DNA from: Porites lobata
Lineage: Eukaryota; Cnidaria; Anthozoa; Scleractinia; Poritidae
Direction: 5' to 3'
Length of the DNA stretch: 64,000 bases
Assembly: GCA_942486035.1 (NCBI GenBank)
Contig: CALNXK010000033.1
Coordinates: forward strand, 3,067,001-3,131,000
The position numbers and the translations under genes are program-made. Below, one piece after another: positions 42,001 through 54,000 of this stretch; the first letter of the stretch is position 1, and every line of letters starts with the position of its first letter. The notes beneath the pieces were generated by a model. The model was not told where the DNA came from, searched no databases, and worked only from the letters and a program-made list of their open reading frames with translations.

Positions 42001-45000
42001 TGTCTCTATTTAAAAGGGATATCTCAAGCCACACTGTGGCCCGAGTGCGACGTCAAGTTCTAGTTATTGGTCAATCAAATCAGGTGCAGGGTCTCACGGT
42101 CAGACAAGAATGTGACGGAATCCTACTGGAGTGGAAAAGCCTGCAGTTGCCTTACAGGTATAAGTGAACGTTTTGGTTGTAGGATAGAGGATTCAGCTTT
42201 TGTCAAAGTACTTGACAAAACCATAAGAGAGCCCTAAACAGTATCTTTCTCTAGGAAATTGAAAAGTTGAACAACCCTGTATATTAAACAGTACCACAAG
42301 TAAGTACTGCTCAGTAGCTTTCATTTGAATGGTCACACCGTAGGATTTCATCCAGACTCAAAATTTAGAATTGTCTCGGCTTAGTCAGTGCAAACAGCAC
42401 TAGAAAAAGGTAAAGAAGGATCAGAAGCTTTTAATTAAATGGAAAATCAGTCACTAGTCGATATTGTTATCATATTTGCAAACTTTCTTTTTCAATATCA
42501 GTCCAAACAGACGCACAATAAATGAGGAATTCAAGCATTTTAACATTTACCGAAGCACATCGTATTTTCGTGATGTAAGCGGAATGAGCCCTTACGTATC
42601 TGGAAAGCTGGACAAGTTGTTACAGAGCCCGGAAACAAACAGCTACAAGGATCTATATCCGACACCGAACACAAACTGGTACTATGCTGTGACAATGGTC
42701 AATGGTGAGGGACAGGAAGAGAAGACAGTGGACTCAAAGAAGGTAAGGTTTAAAAACTCAAGTTCTCTGTATATAACGGTTCTTTGTTTGAAAAATGGTT
42801 TTCAACTGTCACACCTTGTGGTCTATTTAGATCGCACGTGGCGGAAGAAAAGCGAGAAGCGTGAACGAAAAGAGCGCGAGGGGTCATGGTACGGAACAAA
42901 GCGAAAGGGAGAGAGTTTCCCCCTCTTTTTCCCTTCCCATTACCACTCGCGCTCCCCTTGACTGAGAGACGACTTGGAACGAATGAGGTTATATCACAAT
43001 CTAGTCAGCAAATTGGTGTTCCTGTATCACTCCTTGTGATCACATGACAAAAGGCGAGTCCCCTTCTTATTGGGCTTCCTGGGAATTACATGGCAGTTGT
43101 TGTAATAAATATTCCGAAGCAAAATCAGCAGCAGCTCCAAAATATGTCTCCGAATTCAATCCCGAGTAAAAGGCGGAAATCGAGCGGATACATGTACACA
43201 CGGTCGTAGTACCATGACGACGGAGTACGGACAATTCCAGACCGTGCAAATTATTGTCATTACACACGACGAGGAAATGACCTACTTTTTAGTTTCCAGG
43301 GAGAGTCGTTCAGGTGACGGTGTTTAAGTTGTGAGCAGTGAGCAGACGGAGTAACAAGACTGACAAATAAGAGAAGAAGGGGTACAAATCTCATTTTCCC
43401 AGCCTATTAAAATTGTTTTCAGATCCCAGTGTCCCATTAAGTTGCTCTCAAACCCCACTCCCAGTTGTAAGAAATCATAGTCCTGATAACCCAAATCCCC
43501 TTTTACCGTCCCCAAAGTAGGCATATCTCAATTTTACCTCTTTGTCACCTTCAGTCTTGGGGTAGCCTTTATATACTGTGGGCTATTACGTTTTGAGGGA
43601 GACTGGTTCGGCGAGTGGTCGAACTACGCTGTGGGACTGCTTTGGGTACGCTATACGTTCTTTCATTGGCTATTAAGGTCGGAACACACTAGGCGACAAG
43701 TTGCAGCAACAAGTCGCGGCGACATATCACTCCGTGTGTGCAGGTCGGGCGACTACAATTTGTAGTTGGCCTTTCTTTCACTTGTCGAGCATGCACTGCT
43801 TGTTGCTAGGATACAGTGTCTAACCCAAGCCTGAAAGTCGTGTACCTGGTACAGTGGGCTCAGAGATGACCATCGCTTTTTCAATAAACGGATGATCGCA
43901 CTCGGAAAACCAGTTCGACGATACATAGAGCGATCTTCGTAAGACCTTGAAAAATATTCGGTAAGTGTTCGCAGGAGCTTATGTTCGTTATTTGTTTTAT
44001 CAGCCAATGGATGAGAAGATCTAAACATAGACTCTTTGTTTTCCCGCCAAAGAAAACCCTAATATGGAGAAGGCATTGTTCGATTAACCAATCGTGTTGC
44101 AGTATGACGTTAAAGCGAAGTATCGGTTGATTTCTAGAAAGTTCTCGGGCATAAAGTTTATTCAGCCGAGCGTTCGCTCAACAACCAAAAGCTACGCACG
44201 TTCGTTTCCGTTCTACAAACCTATCAAATCGCACTATTTCCGATCGTTTGTTGTTTCTGTTTTGTTCGCGCATTTTCTTTTCAGGCCAAACGAAGATCGC
44301 TCTAACAAGATTGACTAGTCCAGAAGGGTTGACGCGATTCTAGCAGATTCAAAGGAGACTCTGTTAGCAGGGTGCCTTAAAATCCTAGACTGTAAAAATG
44401 ACTGCTATAATTTACCTCCGTGTTCATGTTACACCCACAGGCTATTTTCATAGGATCTTTTCAAAAGTCAGGAACTCTCTTTAAACTTGTCCCAGGGTTC
44501 CTAAGTCTGCGAGGCAAGGTCTTACATCATAGCGCTGCGTATAATCCGAGTCGTAATCAATATCTTGTGACGTGGGACTTTGACGTGGACAGCGATAATC
44601 TGCCAGATCATCTCTATGCTTTAAGAGTGGACACTGGTGGCAATATAGTGGACAAAAGGATATTAAACTACACTGCAAATATCGGGGGGAAAGCAGGTAA
44701 TTTAGGACAGTTATCTAAGGGAAGAAAAGGAGCCAGCTGCAAAAAACCTACAATAAATTAACGAAAGAACTGGGATAAGCTTTGATATAAACTATGGTCT
44801 GCGCATGGGTAGCCTCACTCGCAGACTTTCTTTTGGCTCGTCAGCATTCTCGTCCCCAAAGCCCGTCGTTTCTTCTGGTCGAGTGGACTTGTCCATTACA
44901 AATTAAGCCCAGTGGCTCTGGGAACGAGAATGGCTGGCTCGTCACGTAATCCTTCCAAACTTCAACAGACGTTCGTGAGGAAAGAACACGTGACAAAGCA

Positions 45001-48000
45001 GGAACGTCTGCGTAGACTTGGTGGAGGAGTTAAAATGAAGAAAGTGCGTTTTGCAAAAGTTAGACACGTGTTTAAGTTTCTGTAAACATGAAAACAATTC
45101 TTTTTGGAAAATGATTTTAAGCAGGAACTGAAAAAGAAAATATAAATTAGGTGACCTGTAAATTTTCGGCGATTGCCACGGAAACACTTCCCACCCAGTC
45201 ACGGTTGAGTGATTTTCCTTCAACTTTACAAGTTTTCAAACTGTCGTAAAATCATCAACTTATGCATTACAGGGCTCCATTTTATTTGCTATGAAAAAAA
45301 AGAGAAGATTTTAGCCCCGTAATGTAATCTGTCAAGTCCCCAGATCAGAAAATTAGTTTTATTTGTTTGTTTTTTAAATAATCTTGATGAATTTCAAGCA
45401 CCACAAAATAAAAGCTTAGCTCGCAACACAATTGAAGGCTCTAAAACCCATTGTCTTCTTCATAAGAAATAACCATGTTAAGTGAGATGTATTGCATTTC
45501 TTTCCTGAGCTTATGGATTATGGAAGTAAAATGGTGTCGAAAATTCGTATTTTTACTAATCATGTTATAATTATTGTTCCAAATTTTCTAGGCAATCAAG
45601 GATGGCCAAGTGTAGCGTATAACGAACAAATCGATGAATATATGATCGCTTTTCAATTCCGTGCGGGAACGGGGCGGTACTTCTCGAACAAATACATCAT
45701 CATAAGTCAGAGAGTACAGAGTGCGCGCACGGAAAGATCAGCAGGCCCAAGTCTGCTTGTCAAAGCCAATGGACAAGGAGGGCCCACGGATTGGGTTGAT
45801 GCAATGGGACCATTGATAAAGTATAACCCTGTTACGGGTAAGAACCAGGCCCCAGTTGTTCAAAAGGTGGATTGCGCTAACCCAATTGGTTTCCCTAATA
45901 CTTATCTCCCGGATAGTGATTTATCTGGTGGATAGCGCTATCCAGCTTTTGAACACTGACTGCGGCCTGCAAGATGTTAAAATAGGTAATATATAATAGC
46001 ATAAAGACGCAGTACGAATCAAGGACTGGAGGCTTGTCTTCTGTTACCTTAAAAGGTGGTTCAAATTTTCGAGTCTTTGGATAAAATCCTATGGTGTTAC
46101 CATTCAAATGAAAGCTACTGAGCAGTACTTTCCTGTGATACTGTTTATTATGCTGTACAAGGTGGTTCTAATTAATTTTTGAGTTTGTGGATGAAATCCT
46201 ATGGTGTGATCATTCAAATAAAAGCTACTGAGCAGTACTTTCCTGTGGTACTGTTTATTATGCTGTACAAGGTGGTTCTGACTTTTGAGTCTGTGGATGA
46301 AATCCTATGGTGTGACCATTCAAAAGAAAGCTACTGAGCAGTACTTTCCTGTGATACTGTTTATTATGCTGTACAAGGTGGTTCTAATTAATTTTTGAGT
46401 TTATGGATGAAATCCTGTGGTGTGATAATTCACAAAAGCTACAGAACAGGAATTTCCTGTGGTACTTTTAAATGTTGTGAATGGAATCTTATGGTGTTAC
46501 AATTCCAAAGCTGCGCGCAAACGGACGCAACAACTCCCAACATTGTCTGAGCTAAAACTTTGACTGGTTTCAAACTTTGCGCCACAACTCCCAACAACAC
46601 GCAACAGGGTGTGGAAACAGACCCAACATGTAACATCCAACAATGTTTGGAGTTGTTGGCCTACAATGTTGCGTTCATTTGCATGGCCGTAATGAAAGCT
46701 ACCGAGCAGTCAATACTTATTTTAATACTGTACAAGGTGGTTCAAACTTTCGTGTCTGTGGATTACATGCTAACGAGTAACCTTTCTCTGTTTTTCCCTT
46801 GGCACTGTTTGTTTTTCAGTTCTCTCCAATTCAATTTTTCCATATCTTTTATTTTTAAAGGTGGTTATGTAGGCGCTGTTGTTATAGAAGGAGGAAAAAA
46901 AGAAGTCGTGAGCCTGTTCTTTGACAGGGGAGGAAGAGTGTCTAAAACCGAAGGGATTTGCTCCTTTAAAGGAAACGCATACGAGCCAAATATCTTCTTA
47001 GACTCGAGAAGAAACGAGTTTTTCTTCGCTTGTACCGTCGAGAACGGAGGAGTCGCTAACTCTGACTTCGCCTTGCGGTCTGGGTTACACATGTTAGTCA
47101 TCACGAAGAGAACTGCTAGTGGAGCGCACGCGGCTAACACAAAGACCGCTTCCACGAAGAACTTTGTTGGCTACACCAACAAGACACATGCGCGGACTGC
47201 CGGATACTATAATGCACACCTTGATAGGTAAATACTAAATTTTTAGATGAGTTTTTTTGTGTGTTATCCCGGCTGAATAATTGAATTCGAGACGTCACAA
47301 AACGGAATCTAATGATTCTGGTAAAATGTGCTACCATAGAGTATTTTCATATGATTTGACACCCACCATCTTGGTGTCCCAAAGTAATGTCGAGTTATGA
47401 AACAGCAACTATGTTTGCGTCCCATGTTTGTTTTTCTTATGTAAAAACTTTCTTTTATTCCAATAAATGTGCATAGCCGCTAATCACGTGATTGAAAACA
47501 CTCTACAGCTTAACGAAAACAACTAATAACGACAAACACACTCGCGTGAAACAGAGTTTAGGGAAATCATGAATTACGTACCGCCGAAAGATTATTCATT
47601 TATCTGCTTGAAGATTAGTGGACGATCATTAACGAAAGATCATTTGTTTAGTCATTGTCTATGCCCTACAATAGCGGTTTCTGCTTGTTTATGACTGAAT
47701 GGTTTTGCTTTACGCCGTAGATTGATTCTGTACTGGGAAGACTCTGACACTGGAAGACATGTTTTAAACACTGCCTCTGTACTGTTGACACGTACGCAGT
47801 ACATTCGGGAAGTTAAACGGTACAGTTGCTTAGCAACAAAGCAAGTCAGGACACCGGCAGCGGTGTATTCCCCATCAAATAACTATCATTTTCTTTTATG
47901 GCAAGAAGTAAGTGGGTCCGCGGCAATCGGTGGAGAACTCCTTCAAGGTCAGAGTCTCGACTTTTCATTGTCAACGTACTCTGTAGTACAGACATACCAT

Positions 48001-51000
48001 ACTTTGAACCTCACTGCCCCTTTAGTGTCGTCACGCAACGCTGTTTGTGGGGAGGAGCCTTGCTCTGTGTAGCAAACTACCCTGCCCCAGACTCGTACCA
48101 AGTCGCCACTTATTCATTGAAGCAACGAAATGTGGAAAGGAAAATTGACGAGCGCAAAGGCGCTTGGGACACTTTTTTCTTCCTTACCTCCATCGATGCA
48201 CGGCGAACTCACTAAGAAAGTGACTGGCTAGGAGTCTATCCCTGCCCGCTTCCCCTCACAGTTTACCGCGCCGGCAGAACAAATGAACACACAATTACAA
48301 CGAGGTTTTAGCACCTCTATCCCTCCAAATAACAATCCGGGAGTCTGGGGCAGGCTACCACTTCATGCAGCTGTTGTACCCAGTTTTATTCTTCCTTTGA
48401 TGTTGAAAAGGTTAAATATCTGGAAATTTGATTTAGGCATAAAAGCTCGAAAATAACGACATTCAGTTTTCTTAGAAGTAACTCTTTCTGATTGTTTCTC
48501 AGGCAATTTACGACTTGTGTTTGGCAGAGAGCAGAAGAATCCTGTTTTATTATACAACAGCTTCCTTCGAAAAGCGTTTGTCACCTGGCAGGAAGGAGGC
48601 GTGCTGCTATCACGACAAATAACCATGGCAACTCGACCACTTTGCACTCCACCATGCGCTCCTCGACAGACATGCGCAGTACAGGACAAATGTGTCCCCA
48701 ACACAGGAAGTAAACTGAAATACTTTTTTAAATTTCGTTTAAAAATAACACAATATATGAAGCACTATCACACAGACTCGCTGGATAGGCAAACAAATTT
48801 TTCTTTTCAGTTCGAATTTCTTAAAACAGTTTCGTTATCATAGCCGGCATGAACAGATCGCAGCTAGCGGACCTTTGTTGAAATTTAGTCCTTAATGCAA
48901 CATTATATATGATTGTGATTAGATTATTTTTTTTGTTCAGTTGACGGGAAATATTTGTAAAGGACAATACGAAACAATACTACACGACAAGATACGATAC
49001 AGTTCAGTACAGGTGCAGTACGGTGCAATAGAATACGGTACGCTACGGTGCGATACGATTTTTTTTAGACAAGTATTTTAGACAAGCCTGACAAGACTAT
49101 CAGGGGGAGAGCGGAGTTTATTGATGCTTTGTGTATCTTGTTTGTGCACCGTTTTCACGCAGGTCTATGTTTTTTTTATCTCCTTAAAGATTTATGCAGC
49201 GTGAACAATGGAGGGTGCAGTCACAGGTGTACATCATTAGGTCGATGGAAAGTTCAGTGCTCTTGTCCAGGTCAAATGCAGCTGAAAGAAGACGGCAAAA
49301 ACTGCAGGAGTGGTGAGTGGGGCCTGATAATAGTGTGGTCTATCCACCCCCTCCCCCTCGGGAATAAACTATTTGGAGGGTTAGGGGAAGGTTATTTAGG
49401 TAGTCTCTTAGAATCAGTATCTTACGACGATCCGTTCGCACTTTGAACGATATCCTGTGGTGATATCTTTCGAATCTAATCTCTTTGGTAGAACTTTTGA
49501 ATGGTGGCATATACGTTTCAGATTTTACCAAATTCTTTATTGAATTTTTTTTGGCAACTATTAAGAAAGAAAGGTTTTTCAACAAAGAATTCAAATTTCA
49601 TTTGGTAAATCATAACTTGAGTTTCTATACTAGTCATTTATAGATATAAAAATAGAAATGGAAACCGGGATTCAAACCTTGGTGCGACATGAACTACAGG
49701 GTGTGGTTTTAGGAATGCTTATATCTAAAATAGAGCCTAGGGGTTAAATAATCTCGGCGGAAATAGGTTTTCTTGAAATGATTGCATTGTTCTGAAATTT
49801 TTGCAAATTTTATTTCGTTAAATAAAACCGAAAGTAGGAGAGCAAACAAAGATTTTTTCTTTTTTAATTCCTAGTTCTTCCATGCCATGGTATGACCCCT
49901 GCAAAGAAGCCATCCACTGGAGCTGACTATTTCTGCGGAAGAGGGGCACTAAGTAACGTGTGTCCTTCTAACACCTACTGTCATATTGCCCCCAATGATG
50001 CTTTTGCTAAATGCTGTGAAGGTAACGTTTTACAATTTACAACAAAGAGAATAGCTAAGTTAGGCCTCTTCCCTCCCTGAGGAAGTTTCAAGTAGCATAG
50101 CAGGTAACGATGTATCCATATTTTTGGGAAGAAGGATTCTAACATAATTGTTCCCAGGATGGCTCCTCCTTGCCTTCTGGGCGGGAACCAGGAACGAGGT
50201 ACTCCCGTTCCCAGAGGTTTTTCCTGAAGCCTCGAGGGCAAAAGTTGGGAACGAGATTTGCATTCTCATTGGCATGTAAAGGAATGTATGATCGTTGATG
50301 ACAACACCACCTTTTCTTTTAATCCCATAAAACCCGAAAGTGGCTCTGTAATTATAACAAAGTAGGCGTTCATTGGTTCAGTTGTGTTGTGAAGGCCTAC
50401 TACTTGCTTGTTCTGAATTTCGGCCTTTCCAGTCATGACAACATATATTGCTGTTATTTGTCAGCTCCTCTACCAAGCTATTCCATTGTGGTAGTCACTA
50501 AAAAGGCAATATGGCAGCTGTTTATGGACACGAAACTAAGCCGAGCCACGTTTAGAAAGGTGCAATTGGATCACGATCCCATGATGCTTGTCGCGCTGGG
50601 TTATGACCCAGTGGATAAGCGTGTATATTGGAGTGACGTAGATGAAGGCTCTATAAACCGCATCTTTTTGAGCGGAATAGGAAGCAAGCAACAGATACAG
50701 AGGTAATTTATATACCACTGGACTTGTAAATAGGCACCCTTAAGTTTTTGCACTAAAATTTCAAAGCAAAGGAAATTGTCTTTACTATATCTCACACGCC
50801 AACCTCTTTAATAAGTTGAATCAAGTTCAAGTTTGGTTAACCCTACTATTGAACATGTGGGAAAAGTCGCGTTTTTCATAGCGGGTGCCCGTTAGTTTTT
50901 TCGCTAGTTTTTATAAAGCACACCAGGGAAACACGCCAGGGGAACGCAAGCGCGACTCTGACATCTCTCCCTTCGCTCTAAAAGAACCGCCTACGTTTTT

Positions 51001-54000
51001 CCGGCATGTTTGACAGGTGAAAAACTTTAGCCCAAAAGTTTTCACCATTATTGAGGATCTTTCGAGATACGAGATTTGAACCTCGAGATTCGGGATCTTT
51101 AAGCAAAATGGAGGAGAGATTGGGGATTGAAAGTATACACACGATGTGGGATGTCAAAAATAGCCACCGGGGTTACGGGATTGCGCGAAAATTTGGGTCG
51201 GGATGACGGGATTGAAGAACCCAATCAGGGACTGTCATTTTTAGGCAAAGGCTTTGTTAAGGAGCTTTAGATTCTAACACGATGATGACTACGAGTACGA
51301 GATTTTCTCAATACTGAGTAGTGCTCGCGCGTGAACCAGCGTCATTTTGGCGGGTAAACGTGTTAGCCTTCGTCATTTTACTACGAGTTTTAGCGAGATT
51401 CACTGATCATCCTTGTCCCACTGATCTCCTTATTCAAGCAACCTTAATCGCAATATTTGTTAAAACTTCCTGTCTTAGAAAGCGAGAGAATCTTGCACTG
51501 TGGAAGTACCTTTTGTTCACCTGCATTAACATGGTTTGATTTTGGTTAATACAGAAATGCAGGTGTCGTGGATGGCATGGCACTCGACGTTCAAAATAAT
51601 TTCATTTACTGGACTGAGGTGTCAAATAACGTAAGGCGGGGAAGGATCATGCGTGCAAGTTTAGATGGAAGGAACCCCAGACAAATGCGGCAGGGACTGG
51701 ATAAACCGAGAGCTATCGTCCTCTATAAGCCGACAAGGTTTGTATAACGTGATTGCTGCGCTTTATTGTTGGCTGAAAGGCCAGGCGCACTTGCTAACCA
51801 ATCAGAAATGTAATCAAATCACGTGCCTCACTCACAAGCAATTTTTATGCTCTTAGCGCTGGTTAGGTGTGTTTGTGATTGATTCATATGCATTTCTACG
51901 CGTATTCGTTCACCTGTTTGTTTAGCTAAGACGAATTAATTTTCTTAAGCCATACCGAAAACGAATGCTAGCCACATACATGCCAAGCATGCGTATTAGC
52001 AACCTGGAGAATAGGATTGCGGGCTATTTCTGTCGCACGCAATCATACCAGCCATAGAAGACTGTAAGTACGTACTGGTGGTCACATAGAGAGGTATTCT
52101 CAACCCAAGCTTTTGAAACGGCATCCATTAGGAAGATAGCAAGTAGTGTTTATAGCGGAAATCGGCCGTGCAAAGAAAAGTACTCCCTACTGAAATAAGT
52201 GCATCTGTACCATTTGTTCTGACTCTAGGATGATGTATTGGACTGACTGGGGAACCACACCCAAGATCGCGCGAGGAAGGTTGAACAATGATTACAACGT
52301 GGACACGATTGTGACAGGACGACTAAAATGGCCGAATGGTTTAGTTATCGATGCAGCTTCGCAGAAACTTTTTTGGGCAGACGCTGGCATGGACAAAATA
52401 GAGTACTCTAATCTAGACGTAAGGCTGCGTGCAAATGGACTCAACAACTCTCAACATTGTTGGCGCAACAATGTTAAGAGTTGTTGCGTGCGTGTTGGCA
52501 GTGGTGTGCAAACGGACGCAACAACTCCCAACATTGTTGCGCCAACAATGTTGGGAGTTGTTGCGTGCGTGTTGGCAGTGGTGTGCAAACGGATGCAACA
52601 ACTTGCAACAATGTTGGGACCTGCAGTGCATCGTGGGAAGGATACAACCCATAAGTCTTTGTAAACCATGCGTAATGAGCGTGCGTGGCCCCAACAATGT
52701 TAGAAGAGCTGTGCAAACGGATCCAACATTGTTGCGCTACGCTTCGGCGATCACGGAACAAAAGAAATGTTGGGAGTTGTTGGCTGAAAAATTTGACCGG
52801 TTTCAAACTTTACGCAACAACATCCAACAGCATGCAACAGGGTGTGCAAACGGACGCAACATGTAGCATCCAACAATGTTGGGAGTTGTTGGCCAACAAT
52901 GTTGCGTCCGTTTGCACGGGACGTAAGAAGCTTTGTGCTCTTCTCGTATGTGAGGCTGAACATTCTACAAACCAGCTCTCAATAAGCGTGATATGGGGTC
53001 ATGGCTCTCATACGAATATGCGAGATTTCCTTACCTTAACTGAAAGCCTGTGATGTCCTTTTCATTTGCATCGATATAATTTAACTATTATTTCTTCTTC
53101 AGGGCCATGGTCGTAGTGAACTGCTCAGTGCCCCACATGTCCGTCATCCCTTCTCTCTCGCCATCCTAAACAACAGGTTATTATTTCTGTAAATGTTGTC
53201 ATAGTAACTGATAATAAATTAGTTCATAATAAATTAGGTAACCTACGAGCAACCTCTTCATTCGGGGGTTATTGTGAGAAGTCTCACGCAGGCATGGAAT
53301 TATTTTGCCGCTCGCTTATGTGTTCTTTCGCAGCACGCTTCGCTCGCCACTCGAGACGAAGAGCGTGCTCTCAAGCTATGAACGAGGCTGAATATGATCG
53401 TCTGAGTGAATGTGGTTCTGTTGACTGTGACCAGCATTGAAAAGCCATTTACATGTTATGATAAATTTGTCACTACGTTTCACAAAGTTTGAGTAAGATA
53501 CAACTGGATAATGGAGATACGACGAATTGCATCATGGGTTCCTGTTACGAGGAGACTGGGTCGAATTTTATCCCCCAAAATAGTTTCATAGTGCAATTCG
53601 ACTCAACACTCTAACCCAGTCTCCAACCCAACCTTAAGGCCTTAACCCCTCTAAGAGTATTCCAACAAATTTGGAAAACCTGGTAAAAAGTTTTCATTAC
53701 GAACACAAACAAGTTTTAAGAAACCTTTTGAAAAAACACGAGAGGGTGGTGCGATCGTTTCCGTTAAATTTTCGAAAGGTCATCCTCGACCAATAATTTG
53801 CGTCAAGACTAGAAGAACAACATCAAGATGACATTAACAGATATTTTCTCGTTGAAAGAAATTCCCTCTCCAATACGAAAAATTTAAAAAGCTATTTATG
53901 CTCTAGAATACAAAATGATGGCCTGGTTTTGCTTTTATAAGTACCTGGCGTCGATATTACAGCTTCTGGCTCAATTCTTGAGGCTTCTTCTTTTTCTAAG

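Noticed and set aside
47948..48072. Continuation of exon 8 of the large protease to the stop at 48070-48072
   Set aside because: The extension breaks the repeat pattern, while the donor at 47947 joins in phase to 48503 and completes a blade; the stretch was treated as intron.
52429..53053. Several overlapping 100-145-residue open frames on both strands
   Set aside because: They lie in or across the hAT-like MITE and reflect its palindromic CAACATTGTTG composition, not coding sequence.
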